DNA of 64,000 nt, from positions 1 to 64,000 of the forward strand of contig CAJHNH020000703.1 of assembly GCA_905116865.2 (NCBI GenBank), given 5' to 3'. The notes beneath the pieces are model-generated. The model made no database searches. It saw nothing but the letters and a program-made list of their open reading frames with translations, and had not been told where the DNA came from. This document shows positions 1 through 11,474 of the stretch, in pieces. The translations under genes and the position numbers were made by a program. The stretch's first letter is position 1, and every line of letters starts with the position of its first letter. Origin of the DNA: Candidula unifasciata (lineage: Eukaryota > Mollusca > Gastropoda > Stylommatophora > Geomitridae).

Positions 1-470
1 CGGCTCTATCTTGACTGCTGCTCCCCCGACTGACAGCGCAGCCCAATTTTATATATGTCGTAGTCCGTGTAGGTAGATGGTGATTACACGAGTGTGGGCG
101 TTCCTCGTGAATCATTTGATCCTGTGGGTGTCCTCGGGACTCGCTCATGTGAGCGTACCCGAAGATCACGCTTTATGCGGTGGCTGATGTTACCCGAGAA
201 TCACGCTGTCGCTTAATTCACACTTTATCTCGTTATCCACGCTTTCAGCCCACCACACAGAATCCCACGCGTCCACTTTCTCTCGTGCATGCACGCCTTG
301 CTCATGAATAGACATTTTCACTGGTCTGCTCTTAATACTCAGTCCTGTTGACACTCTTCCCCCGTGAACTTACAGGAAGTACAGTCATACCATTGCCCCT
401 TCCCACAAATCACACTTTGCCCAAATCAGCGCGCAACAGTCCCCTTGAGCCCATCCAATTGTTATTGTTA
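1..470 (+). repeat. Interspersed repeat, copy 1 (inverted relative to 46.7-47.1 kb)
   Basis: This stretch aligns over about 400 bases with the reverse complement of 46690-47105. Shared blocks include the 'cgctcatgtg' motif, the 'cacgcgtc..actttctc' block, the 'gacattttcactggt' block, the 'ttcccccgtgaactyacag' block and the 'cccaaatcagc' block. No open reading frame or tRNA-like box is visible. Its left end is cut by the window edge. The class is unknown; an LTR or non-autonomous DNA element would fit. Confidence 0.6.
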
Positions 471-1000
471 ATTTGCTCGGCCTAGTAGTTTTTGTAAGAT
501 AAACTTTATGTACATAAATTTTCGTTATATTCGTTTACACACATAAATTTTCGTTAATATTCGTTTACACATTTCATATTCTTTTTCTTCTTTTTAACAC
601 CCAAGCCGCGCGGACCCCTTCGACATTGTTGTGGGTGGGGTATCAAGGACCTTAGCTCCCACCAAGTTATTTGTTCTTACGTTTTGTAACGTCATGAGGA
701 GGCCTCAGATTTTCCATATTTATTGAAACGGTGGCAGAGTGGGGAGGGGGAGGGGGCTGAAAGCATCTGAGCCCCAAACTACTGAAACATTTGCCTTACT
801 GGTGATGAGGCATAGTGGGGAAGCCTCAATTTTAGTTTTTCTTTACCTGCCTATACATCACTGTCCGAAATTTTCTCTGTGGCGGCAAGCCTGTTCCATA
901 GACATACACAAGCAGTTACAGACAGACATTGGTGACGTGCTGTATCTCCTGTTCTATGGTCTAATTTTCCCAAGTCCACAAAGAGTTCGGTTGTTTGTTT
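471..1000. other. No recognised feature
   Basis: AT-rich sequence with short direct repeats such as 'cacataaattttcgttaatattcgtttacac' parts at 515-570. Short reading frames here show no protein-like composition. Confidence 0.5.
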
Positions 1001-1004
1001 AGAA

Positions 1005-1415
1005 AGGTTGTGAGGGTTGAACAACGGATCACCATCATGGCACACGTGTAGTTAGTAACCCATACGTGCTATGTTCTTCTTCTAACTCAAGCCCGAGTCA
1101 TAAGAAGCTCAGCACAATGCACAAACTCTGTAGCACCGGTGAGGATTCTGATACTTTAGGTAGATTTTTTTCTCAAAAATTTTGCCCAGGCAGCCCCATT
1201 AGGCTACTCTTTTTTTTTTTTTTTTCCAACTGCCAAGAATTTTTTTACGTGCGCAACAATGCACACGGGCGTCGCTCTCACTATCCAGAAACTAGGGGGA
1301 ATTACTAGAAGTCAAAGTCAACGAAAAAAAAATCCCAGTCCTTACCAGGGATTGAACCTGGAACCTCTAGTATTTGAGGCGGACACTATGCATCGAGACA
1401 ACGCAGCACCCTCAT
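1005..1415 (-). repeat. SINE family D copy (tRNA-like head), copy 1
   Basis: About 400 bases match 13805-14195 through several blocks: 'gaacaacggrtca', 'gcatcatggcacac', 'ctctgtagcaccgg', 'ttttgccc.ggcag', 'ttaggctactctttt', 'tttttttacg.gcgcaac'. On the minus strand the element begins with a tRNA-like region whose B box is close to 'GGTTCAATCCC' (1358-1368 reversed). It is therefore probably a tRNA-derived SINE in minus orientation. Confidence 0.6.
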
Positions 1416-1645
1416 GTTAGATAACAGTGCATTACACAAACCTCTACGCTATATGGTTTTGTGACCAAAGGACAAAGCTTCTCCTTGTTTATCTTGTTTA
1501 TATGGAGCTAGCGTTGATAAAGGCGAAGTCATCAATGAAAACGCAGACATTCTACGTCTCTTTTTTTTTCGTTCTTTCATGAAACCTTTTTTCAGTGTGC
1601 TGTTTTTATCTCTTTCTTTCTTATCTTCTCATCTTCTCCCTTTAC

Positions 1646-1930
<285 letters not shown>

Positions 1931-1931
<1 letters not shown>

Positions 1932-3230
1932 TTCAAACAGTGTCAACAATTCTATACCACCCTCCTTACCTTTCTTCTGTCTGTCTGCATTTATTCTCTT
2001 CCTGTTATTTCGTTTATATCACTCAAACCCCCCCCCCCCCTCCCCACCACTACCACCGCCTCACTTCTTCTCACTCCCCATTCTGTCTACTTTTGCTCTT
2101 TTTACTCTTTCCCTCTCCTGCGCATTCCCCCCCCCCCTCCGCCCCCCACCCACCCCGCCTCTTTCCCATCTCTGTCGCTGACATTTCTTTTTTTCTTTTT
2201 TGACCCACCCACCCCATCTCTTTCCTCCCTGCACCCCTCCCACCGCCATATCCCCACGTGGGGCATAATTCATCAATCTGGTACTTATGATGCTTGGTAA
2301 ACTATTAATTGTTATGTTGTTGTTTTTTTTTTTCGATCTAGAGAAACATGAGTTTTCTACATTTTCTGCGCTTTTCATTTGTTAAACTGTTTTTCTAATT
2401 TAGCCTATATTGCTTGCATCGCATGGTTATTATGACAGTCCTTTTTTTTTCTGTTCTCAGAAAGAATATATACTTGGTAGATTCTGTGAATGATTACATT
2501 GGAAAACAGCTTCAAATTTGAACCAAAACATAACATACAAGAAAAAGGCATTACCTATCATTCTTGTTCTTCTTTACGGTTGTTATTCTTCTTCGCTTTT
2601 TTTCTCCTCATTCTTCTTATTTTTGTTCTTGTTCTTGTTCTTCTGCTCGGCCTCCTCCTTCTCCCGTCTTCCTCCGTCCTTGTATGTTCTTACTTTCCTG
2701 TCTTTTGTCTTTTTTCCTTGCTTGCTTCATCTCTTCTTACTGTCTTACGTTCTTTCTTTCTCTTCTCTTGTGATTGATGTTTTTGATCGTTATGTTTAAT
2801 TGTTTGGTAACACCCCATGGTGTTTAGTGAAGATTAAAATGATCTGTAAATCTTTCTTCACTCGACGAGACAATCCCCCAGATAATGTTTTGTTGTTTGT
2901 TTTACTTTTCCACGTTTGCGCTGGGACAGATGCAATCATTCCTAGGAGATTAGGCGAGGATAGGGTCTAAGCATTCATATACATTATATAGTTAGAGCAG
3001 AGGTTTACATCATGAGTCGGAATCCTTGTTCAAGTGCTTATAATAATAATAATGTTTTGAATGACAACATGAATATAACGATATATTCGAAATCGTGTGA
3101 AATATATAGGCCAGTATCTAAAAATAGATCTTCTAAACGACGTTAGCAGAGAGGCAACGTATTGCCTTGCAAATTTACCCGGAAAGGAGGGGGAAAAAAA
3201 AGGGGGGGGCGGGGCTTTAGCATTTATCCA
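1931..3230. other. Pyrimidine-rich intergenic sequence, no gene seen
   Basis: Poly-C/poly-T runs and TTC-rich stretches (2560-2770) give long but low-complexity frames. No domain, splice structure or transposon end was recognised. Confidence 0.5.
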
Positions 3231-3399
3231 ACTCCCAAAAATTAATTAATTAGGTGAGCCGTGAGCTCCCCACCCCCCCCCCCCTCGCCCCTTTTTTTCC
3301 AAGGGTGGAGGGGTGGTGAATCAGATAGACGAAACATTGAGTTGAGTTGAGTTGAGTTGAGTCGCTTCAAGAACCGATATCGCAGCACTTGGTGCATTC

Positions 3400-3490
3400 C
3401 CATAAGCACCCTTACTGGTGCCATCGAAATTTCGGTTGCTGCTGAAGATATGAACGGAGCGCTTATGGGAGTGCCCCGAGTGCTATAGTG
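3400..3490 (+). repeat. Short interspersed repeat family E, fragment
   Basis: The segment 'ttactggtgccat..' through 'gttgctgctgaagatat.aacggagcgcttatgggagtgccc' recurs in degraded form at 9555-9630, 38740-38910 and 63180-63425. Class unknown; possibly the 3' part of a SINE or LINE. Confidence 0.4.
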
Positions 3491-3888
3491 TGGATTTTTT
3501 AATTTAACATAAGCACCCCGTTCCCATATTCAGCAGTCAATGCAAAGTCCCACTAACTGTAGTGCCAGCAGCAGTTTGATTATGCGCCCGTCATGCCTTT
3601 GCTCCGAGCGTAAAGTATCGACCAGATTCCCTCGTCACTCTCACCAGACTGTGATGATGGATTTGCTGTTGCAAATTACAAACGAGCTTCTTTGAGACGT
3701 TGGCAGTCAGCCAGTCTGTCCGCCTACTCATTTATTATGACACCGGCATGACTAGAGAAAAGTTCTAGAAAATGCTGCTCACCAGTGTCATATGAGCATG
3801 CCACTCGGCATGAAGCTAGCCTGTCCTCACCTTCCTCGGAATGCTTTCTGAGACACGAAACTTATGCATATGTTTGTTCAGTCTAATT

Positions 3889-3944
<56 letters not shown>

Positions 3945-4862
3945 CTCTTACCCCACCTCCCACCCTCACCACTCACCACTTTACCAAATGAGATAACATT
4001 ACTTAAGCCAATGTCCGTCTAAGCATAGTGGTGCCAAACTTTTTTTTTTTGGGTGGCGCACTTTCAGATGGGTTTATGGCAAATATATGGCCAGACCCCT
4101 CTCCCCCCCCCCTTTTTTTTCCCCCTCCTCCGCACAACACAATGTGATTCACAACAGGAAGACAAACAGAAAACTCCCAGGTACTGTTAACAAGAACTTT
4201 GACAAAAAAACATTCACACAATTCAAACTGTCAAATTACTACAGAAACAGTCACCAGCAATATGTAATTTAGTGTCCAAATATCAATGTGATGGCTGACA
4301 CTGTGAAAATGCCCCTCCCCCCCCCCCCCCCTTTCCTCCCGATGTTGGACAAGGTACAACGGGGACCACTGTCCGCATCAAACTGCCAGCGTTGTTTTGT
4401 TTTAATGACTACAACAGCTGAAAGTCCCCATTACTACAAGTACACAGGAACTCAGTCAGTTTCAAAACCGCATGACGCACCCTTTAAACTTTCTCTTGCC
4501 TCTCCCCACCCCGTGGCTGGAGACCACTGATATAATTAGTGTTTGTTTTAGTACCTTTCTGGTAGCCTCCATTGACATAATATATGACTAGATAACCCAA
4601 CGATGAGAATGGAAAAGACACGCACAAATAGAACTGAACGAGTTGAACAAAGTCTTTATTAAAGAAGTTTCAAATACAACACATTTGGTAATGGCAGATG
4701 CACTTTTTGCTTACTGCCCTGTGGAAACACTGGAAGGTCTATATAATAATGGCAGAAGAATTATATATATTTTTTTTTTGGGAGGGCTATGCCATTGTGG
4801 GAGCTCCTGTCCCCAGGCGATCGGCGTGGTCAAAATGCGGAAAGCCGAATAGGGTCGTTTCC
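3491..4862. other. Intergenic; (CT)n and a possible decayed hAT element
   Basis: Contains (CT)n at 3890-3950. The left boundary 'agtggtgccaaac' (about 4027) and right boundary 'ggctggagaccactg' (about 4513-4527) resemble the ends of hAT-type DNA transposons, but no 8-bp target duplication is visible. 4530-4862 shows nothing recognisable. Confidence 0.3.
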
Positions 4863-5060
4863 TATCTATCTATCTTCTTTCACCCCACCAGGACATCACA
4901 CAAGCGATAAACACCCGATGACACAATGTGCCACTATGCCGATGAGGATCACCCATGGAGAGGTCCCAGGAACCGCGTTCAGCTATTAGACCATATTTAT
5001 GGCCGAGCTATATTGCGGCCCCAGGCAAGAGCCAGAGTATGGCTTCAACAAACAAAAAAT
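4863..5060 (+). repeat. SINE family A copy 1 (hairpin-tailed family)
   Basis: One of six copies of a roughly 200-base element. The shared core runs from 'accccaccaggacatcacac' through 'gatgacac' and 'accatatttatggcc' to 'gcaagagccag'. This copy lacks the terminal hairpin seen in the copies at 6040 and 13540. Confidence 0.75.
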
Positions 5061-5570
5061 TGCACCTCACAAGAAGACGAATGGATTGATCAGTATTGGT
5101 CGTTTTCTGAGTGCCTTGGTATTTTTGTAGACACAGTGACACCCTATGCTGACAGCTTTTTTGTTCGCTTTAACTAACTTAAAATTACCCAACGACGTTT
5201 GGACGCACATATGCACAGACTGGTTCAAAGACACACACATACAGAACAGTAATCACGCAGACACAAAAATGAATGCTAACGCAAATACAGAAAGACGCAT
5301 GGGACACACCGTTGAATTATAAATACTAATAGACATTACCATACAAAAGAAAAGCAAACAGCTATAGACACACACACACACATGCACACCAGTAAGAGAC
5401 ATGGGCGCCATAAACTTCAGGCGCACGGAGCCAACCCGCGCCGCATGCACCCCTGTGAAATATTAAATCGTTTCCAAGAATGTAAAGAAGTTCTCCTTTT
5501 TAAGTTGTAGTTTCAAAGTTGCAAATGTATACTTATATTTTTATGCAATTCAGCACATTATATATATATA

Positions 5571-5649
<79 letters not shown>

Positions 5650-6035
5650 AACACTCCTACTGACAAACCCTCACGCGCGCACACACACACACACACACTT
5701 ACATAAACACACTGGTACAATTACTAGAGCATGCAAAATCCCGCACTTTCAGATACAGACAAATACGCACATATATTCAATCTGAAAAGCTGGTACGCGC
5801 GAAAACGCAACCCATCCACACACACGCACACACACATACGCACACAAACACACTGGTACATGCATACACAAACAGAGGCACATACAAAGTACGCACACTT
5901 GCATACACAAAACACACACGCACACATACCAAATACCAGACGTAGGTCAGGACTGAAAGCAACATGTGACATGCCATCTGTTGTCGATAGTATCCTATTT
6001 AAGTCAGGGACCTCCAGAAATACACATAATGTTAT
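5061..6035. repeat. AT and CA microsatellite region
   Basis: (TA)n at 5558-5648 is interrupted once. It is followed by (CA)n at 5670-5700 and imperfect CA-rich repeats to about 5930. No gene was seen on either strand. Confidence 0.85.
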
Positions 6036-6039
6036 CCAG

Positions 6040-6262
6040 TTTCGTCCTTTTCAGGACGAAATTTTTTTTCATTTGAAGCCCTACTCTGGCTTTTGCCAGG
6101 GGCCGCAATATAGGCAGGCCATAAATATGGCCAGATGTCTGAACGCGGTTTCTGGGACCTCTCCACGGCGATCCTCATCCGCATGGTGGCACTTTGTGTC
6201 ATCGGGTGTTTATCGCTTGTGTGATGTCCTGGTGGGGTAGAAAGTCAGTCAGTCAGTCAGAA
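6040..6262 (-). repeat. SINE family A copy 2, with terminal hairpin
   Basis: Minus-orientation copy of the family at 4863, 13540, 29155, 33565 and 57505. One end is a 9-bp-arm hairpin (TTTCGTCCT, loop TTTC, AGGACGAAA; 6040-6061). The other end is a GTCA short tandem repeat. This copy and 13540-13757 define the full length, about 220 bases. Confidence 0.8.
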
Positions 6263-6726
6263 ATACACATTAAAGCGATCATTAAAGGGTGTAAAGCGAC
6301 CGGCCTAGTCCGTCTGAGATAAAGTGTTATACAGTGGAACCTCGCTGAACGAGCATAATTTGTTCCAGAATCCATACTCGAAAAGCGAAACACTCGTAAT
6401 ACGAAACAATTTTTCTCATATAAAATAGTGTAAAATACGATAATACGTACAATGTCGAAAAAAAAAACACACACACACAAAATGTTATGTATAACGTTTA
6501 TTCAAAGAAAATTATATATACATTGTTAAAGAGTGTGAATCATCCATCTTTATCTTATCTTCCACCTCGGAACGAACCCACCTGGAATGCGAAATCGATT
6601 TGCAGAAAACAAACAAAAATCTAAATAATTATGATACATAGCTATTTATTTTTCACTAGAAAGACGCCCAGATAAATTTTTTTTGGCCGACTCTTCAAAA
6701 TTTGACGAAAATGCCACACAGCATTA

Positions 6727-7515
6727 TCACTTATTAGGGTGATGCTTCTCAATGTAAGATGCAACAGTTTCCCATGTTTTCAGCATTTCTCTTATTTCAC
6801 CAGAAAATTGTTGTTTTTCTGTTACCTCCTCCTCTTCCTCTGACAAACTTTCCTCCAAAACTTCTTGCTGTAAAACACAATGCAGCTCCATAAGCTCTGT
6901 GGTGGTCAGCTCCTGGCTGTGCTCTTCCACAAGCTCTTCGATGTCACTGTTATCCACCTCCAAAGCCATGATAGTGGCCAAAAAAAAAACAATCTCGTTG
7001 ACCTGTGCTCTTCCACAAGCTCTTCGATGTCACTGTTATCCACCTCCAATTCCATGATAGTGGCCAAAGACACAATCTCGTTGACCTGTGCTCTTCCACA
7101 AGCTCTTCGATATCACTGTTATCCACCTCCAATGTCCCATGATAGTGGCCAAAGACACAACCGCTTTGACTACATACATGTTCCACAGGTACAATCTCGA
7201 ACCCCTCAAAGTCACATTCGCCAACGCTCTCAGGCCAAAGATTCTTTAAAGTAGAAGTTAGGGTTCTCTTGGAAATCCCTTCCCAAGCCTTGTCAATCAT
7301 CTTGAGGCAGGCAACGATGTGGAAGTGATTTTTCCAAAACTCTTTGAGAATGAGGTTGGTCCCTTCAGTCACTTGAAAACAATGCTCGAACAGTGCTTTA
7401 GTGTAGAGCTTCTTAAAGTTAGAAATAACTTGCTGGTCCATAGGCTAGAGTAACGGAGCGGTGTTGGGAGGCAGAAATTGGATCTTGATGAACTTAAATT
7501 CTTTAGGGAGGTCAT
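6727..7515 (-). pseudogene. Tigger transposase C-terminal remnant
   Basis: On the minus strand the reading 'LPPNTAPLL*PMDQQVISN' is the conserved pogo/Tigger block around the last catalytic acidic region. The normal Gln codon is TAG here (near 7443). It continues as 'KKLYTKALF', 'LKEFWKNHFHI' and 'IDKAWEGIS', and ends with the acidic tail 'SEEEEEVTEKQQFSGEI' and 'EKHHPNK'. The tail region is interrupted by a triplication of about 85 bp that shifts the frame. It is a dead domesticated-looking fragment with no start, and the DNA-binding half is absent. Confidence 0.8.
6915..7165 (-). repeat. 85-bp direct triplication inside the transposase remnant
   Basis: The block 'ctcttccacaagctcttcga' recurs at 6922, 7008 and 7091 (spacings 86 and 83). 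Each copy is followed by 'tcactgttatccacctcca' and 'atgatagtggccaaa'. The normal transposase has one copy encoding EVDNSDIEELVEEH. Confidence 0.9.
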
Positions 7516-7823
7516 ATTGTAGGCGTGGAGGATACATATACATATAAAACAATATACACAAGTTTGAGAAACGGTGTGATTACAAGCGACACTACGATGC
7601 TACTGGAACGAGAGATAAACACAGACTGATGTAACATGCGCACAATCCGGGACTTCCCCTCTCCTCGCCACACGTTATGCGAAACGTCGCTCGTTAAGCA
7701 AGTCACTCTTTTACAATTTGTTTTGCTCGTTATGCTAATTACTCGTTATGAGAGGTGCTCGTTAAGCGAGGTTCTACTGTATTTTATTTGTCATCACCAT
7801 TATTCTGACGGAGTTGGACTGTT

Positions 7824-8010
7824 TTTAAAAATTGAGCTTGGCTCCAAGTCGACCCAGTCTTGAGAGGGTATCAGGTAAAGTCCTAGAAAGTAAAGGAGGT
7901 CTGTGTGATGTTGACCACATAACCCGCTGAGTGCCGATTGCTCTATAAAGTATAGGTTCAGCCACATATACCAAATATGCCCGAAGGCGGGAAAAAGGGA
8001 CCTTTACCTC
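7824..8010 (+). repeat. SINE family C copy, 5'-truncated
   Basis: Matches the body and tail of the family seen complete at 11163 and 53650: 'gtcgacccagt.ttgag.gggta', 'aagtaaagg', 'gatgttgaccacat', 'gtgccgattg.tctataaa'. The tRNA-like head is missing. Confidence 0.6.
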
Positions 8011-8525
8011 TTGCTCTTGCAGCTGATCTTCTGAAATGTAGTGCTTGTGATTGTATTTGACATTGCTGCATTCTAACTTGAAGGCCAAAATACTTAACCT
8101 GCTGTTTCTCAATGTCTAGTACAAGGTATCATTCCCAAAATCTGTCTGTTAGTATCATTCATTATTCGGTCGATCTCGTATTGTTAGATACGAGAGGTGT
8201 GCAGCAGCTGAAAAAATAAAAGGCTAAATGGAAACATAATATGCGTTTGCAATCCTAGGGTACTGAAGCTGTTCTGATGCTCTGGTTTAAGTGAAATGCT
8301 TTCTCCCTCAAATTTTCATCACTCACCTTCTTCGAGTGGGTTACCTGACTCCGTCTGGCCCCGGCGCAGTGTCTTTTAGTGTATGCAATAGATATTTTAT
8401 ATCCTCCACCCTAATGATTTCTTGACAATAATTTTTATTTATAGTATTAGACAGATTATATCTAACTGAATTTCTGAACTCCCTATCAATATAATCACTT
8501 TCGACTATAAATCCCTTCAGAAAAG
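8011..8525. other. No recognised feature
   Basis: Unique-looking sequence with no long frame, tRNA boxes or inverted ends. Confidence 0.5.
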
Positions 8526-8529
8526 GGTA

Positions 8530-8735
8530 GGTCTGCCCATCTGTCTAGGTGTGTGGGTCTGTCCATCTGTCTAGGTGATTGGGTCTGTCTATCTGTCTAG
8601 GTGGGTGGGTCTGTCCATCTGTCTAGGTGGGTGGGTCTGTCCATCTGTCTAGGTGGGTATGTCTCTCGATCTGTCTAGGTGTGTGGGTCTACCCATCTGT
8701 CTAGATGGGTGGGTCTGTCGGTCTGTCAGTCTGCG
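8530..8735. repeat. 26-bp minisatellite, about 7.5 units
   Basis: 'ctgtctagg' recurs at 8541, 8567, 8593, 8619, 8645, 8671 and 8697, exactly every 26 bases. The unit is close to 'atctgtctaggtgggtgg' plus 'gtctgtcc'. GTAT-rich sequence follows to about 8870. Confidence 0.95.
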
Positions 8736-8870
8736 CATCTGTATGCATGCACGCATATATGCGTGTATGCATCCGCGCGGATAGGAGTGCAAGTATGTGT
8801 GTATTTGTATGTATGTGTGTATTTGTATGTATGTGTGTACGTATATATACATGTATGCACATAATACCCA

Positions 8871-10115
8871 TGCATTCGTGTATTGTACTTGATATTGATA
8901 TTTTGTGTTGTTAAATGAACTTAACATGATTTTACTGATTTAAAAAAATTGCTGCTTGAAGGAAGGTTTTTTGAAAGGGCTCAATGTATAACGGGCCTTC
9001 CGGCCCAATTTGTAATCATTTCGTAGTTTCGTTCCCTGTCTCGCTTTGTGACTTTGTATGCATGTGTGTGTGTATATCTTTTTCTCTGTATGAGTGTGTA
9101 GGTCTGTTTTGGCACCGAAAGAGTAGCCCGTGTCAAAATAGATAAGTCAATACAGCTGCCATAATTTCACCTCACTGACAAGTACAAATCGTTTTGTTCC
9201 AAATGGTATTTTGTTAATGTGCTGTCATGCATTTGTGGGAGCGTACTAAAGTCGCACAAAGTCATACTGATATTATAAAGATGCAAAATGTGTAACTCTG
9301 TACAGACAGGATTCCGTCCTGGATGGAATACAATTGTAAGTAGTTGTTGTTCGTGGTCTGTCTTGCAAGGTATTTGCCTGACAAAATTACACAAGCGGCG
9401 GTTTATAGTTAGTCAGGTTCTAGAACTACACACATCGAACGTGTCTTCCTCCCCTTCATCATCATCATCATCATCATCATCAACATCATCATTAAGTGCT
9501 TTACCAACTAACTGGCAAGAGCGATAAAAACTTAATTAGCTTGTACAGGTTTGTAATGTTGCTGCTCTGTGCTTGCTGTTGAACATTAGGACGGAACGTT
9601 TATGGGAATATCCTGAGTGCTACGAAGCATTTAAAAGCATGACTCATACATATAGTGTTGCAGTATAGAGATAGTAAGCAGCCAAACGTGTATTGATTGG
9701 CACTAGTGGAAAGAAGTTGACATATTAGAAAGTTTTATATCAGTCTTTCTGCAACTTTCATTTTGTCATGTGTGATGGCGTTTTTACTGGAAGGCTGACT
9801 CGTTCTGCTTCTCTCTTTGGTTTACTGTTGCGTGCATTGTTATATTTAATGTTTTCATTGACATAACCAGACCAAATATGAATTTTTTTAAGGTTAGGTT
9901 TTATTATATAATATATCTTCTAACAGGGTAAGTATTTTAAAGTGTATACAGACATCAGATCTGCCTTGTTAGGGTGCGACGTTCAAAATGTATCCAGACA
10001 TCACATATTTGTAACGAGATTGCCATTTCCTATACATTATCGTGGACTCTTGAATGAGTTAAGTGTCTTAGAATTCTAGACAGAAGTTGTAATCACGGAT
10101 TTGGATGTTTAAAGG
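8871..10115. other. Intergenic; family E fragment at 9555-9630
   Basis: Contains (TCA)n at 9455-9490 and a degraded family E segment ('gctgttgaacattaggacggaacg', 9570-9595). Otherwise no feature was recognised. Confidence 0.45.
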
Positions 10116-10119
10116 ACCT

Positions 10120-10352
10120 TTTTCCCAGGCATTTACTGCTGAACATATGGTTAATAGATAAATCGGCACTCGGTAGGTGATGTAGTCGGTATCACGCCGG
10201 TCGCCTTTACCTCCTAAGACTTTACTTGGTGCCTGTGTAATGTTGGGTCAACCTGAGAGTAAAGGTCATTTATAAAGAAAAATCAGTCAGGACCCGAACC
10301 CAAAACCTTGGATCCGCAGCCGAGTGTCTAGCCACTACACCACGGCGGCTCT
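10120..10352 (-). repeat. SINE family C copy (minus)
   Basis: Read on the minus strand it starts 'AGCCGCCGTGGTGTAGTGGC', a tRNA-like A box. The B box is in 'GGTTTTGGGTTCGGGTCCTG', followed by the family body 'gacccaacattacacaggc' and 'aaaggcgaccggcgtgatac'. Confidence 0.7.
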
Positions 10353-10589
10353 TGAGCTAGACGTTGCCATTAACGATGAAGTGCAGCAGTTTTGTCAATT
10401 CTTACAAGCTAAGCAGCTGTTAAATGCCAGCGAACGATGTCAGATTTCATGTGCGGAGGCTGGGTCAGAAATGATTATCTCATACCATCTCATTTTAATA
10501 TTCTTCCACCTTGGGTATCGAGATTAGATGAAGCACAATTCACTGGAAAGAGCCCGACTGTGTGCTTCGTAACCTGGCATTCCAATGAC

Positions 10590-10905
10590 TCAGTAATTAT
10601 ATCTGTCCATTGCTAGGATGGTTGGCCTCTCCTTCGCTTCCCGCCTGGTCTTACATCCTTGCTTGCTGTGGTATACTGTTTGCTGACATCCTACGTTATA
10701 TGGCCAAAATATTTTACATGTCTTCTAATGAAATCAACAGTTGCTACTACTCCAATTTCCCTTTGGGTTTCATCGCTTCTGATCTTATATCCGCATGTTA
10801 TATTGAGAGCCCTTCGCCGAAATCTCAATTCAGTTGTTGTAATCTTTCTTTTCTCTTTTTATGCCACTGTCCAGGTCTGACATTGATAACACAGGGTTGA
10901 AATGA
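10590..10905 (-). mobile_element. Non-LTR retrotransposon 3'-end fragment
   Basis: Minus-strand translation, across frameshifts and stops, gives pieces typical of the region downstream of a LINE reverse transcriptase: 'RRHVKYFGHI'-like, 'GGKRRRGQPS'-like and 'CQTW'-like motifs. It resembles the better-preserved copy at 48320-49335. Decayed beyond function. Confidence 0.45.
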
Positions 10906-11162
10906 TGATCTGGGAGGGAGTTTCGGGAGGGGGTGAATACAAAAAAGGGTTGTGGGAATCGCTTTGTAGGAGAAAAAAACGGTAGTAGAACCAATATACA
11001 GAACAAATGAATGAGCCCACTTTTCTTCCGTAGACGTAAAAGATAGGTGAATGGCATGGAAAGACAGATTTTTGTACGGATGTAAGTAAGGAGTGTGTTT
11101 TCAAAAAACTAGGTCTTTAAAATTTAAACCTTTGAATTATAAAAGAAGGCATATAAGTAAAC

Positions 11163-11395
11163 TGGGAGTCGCTGTAGTGTAGCGGCTAGACACTCGCCTG
11201 CGGTTCAGAAGGCCGTGGGTTCGGGCCCTGTTGGACAAGTAGTGGGTATCAAAGGAATTAAAGGCGGCCGGCACGATCCTAACCACATCATCCACCAAGT
11301 GCCTATTGGTCTTTATAATATAGGTGTAGCCCTATATGCCCATCACTCCTGAAAGCGTCGGGGAAAAAATGGGTCCTTTACTTTACTTACACAAT
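11163..11395 (+). repeat. SINE family C, near full length, just upstream of the UGT gene
   Basis: tRNA-like head with A box 'gtagtgtagcggctagac' and B box 'gtgggttcgggccc', then the family body and the tail 'gggtcctttactttactt'. It ends about 70 bases before the 3' splice site preceding the UGT start codon, so it is probably in that gene's leader intron. Confidence 0.75.
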
Positions 11396-11460
11396 TAAAA
11401 TAACAGTATATATTACTGAAGCAGCCCATGCACTTACATAGTTTACTTAATCTCCATATT

Positions 11461-11465
11461 TTCAG
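11461..11465 (+). promoter_or_regulatory. 3' splice site of a 5'-UTR intron (UGT gene)
   Basis: A T-rich tract 'tctccatattttcag' ends in AG nine bases before the ATG at 11475. The next upstream sequence is a SINE. This implies that the first, non-coding exon lies further upstream, and I could not locate it. Confidence 0.6.
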
Positions 11466-11474
11466 AACTCAACA

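Larger units (their letters stand above)
6332..7779 (-). mobile_element. Tigger/pogo-type DNA transposon, internally deleted
   Basis: The ends form terminal inverted repeats: 'CAGTGGAACCTCGCTGAACG' at 6332 and its near-perfect inverse ending 'AAGCGAGGTTCTACTG' at 7779. They are flanked by TA on both sides (6330-6331 and 7780-7781), the target duplication expected of Tc1/mariner/pogo elements. The interior carries only the C-terminal third of a Tigger transposase on the minus strand. Full-length Tigger elements are about 2.4 kb in other animals, so this 1.45-kb copy is a deletion derivative that cannot move by itself. Confidence 0.85.

Noticed and set aside
10324..10350. Genuine tRNA gene
   Set aside because: The A and B boxes belong to the head of a SINE with the shared non-tRNA body; the cloverleaf is degraded. 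The same applies to the other tRNA-like heads.
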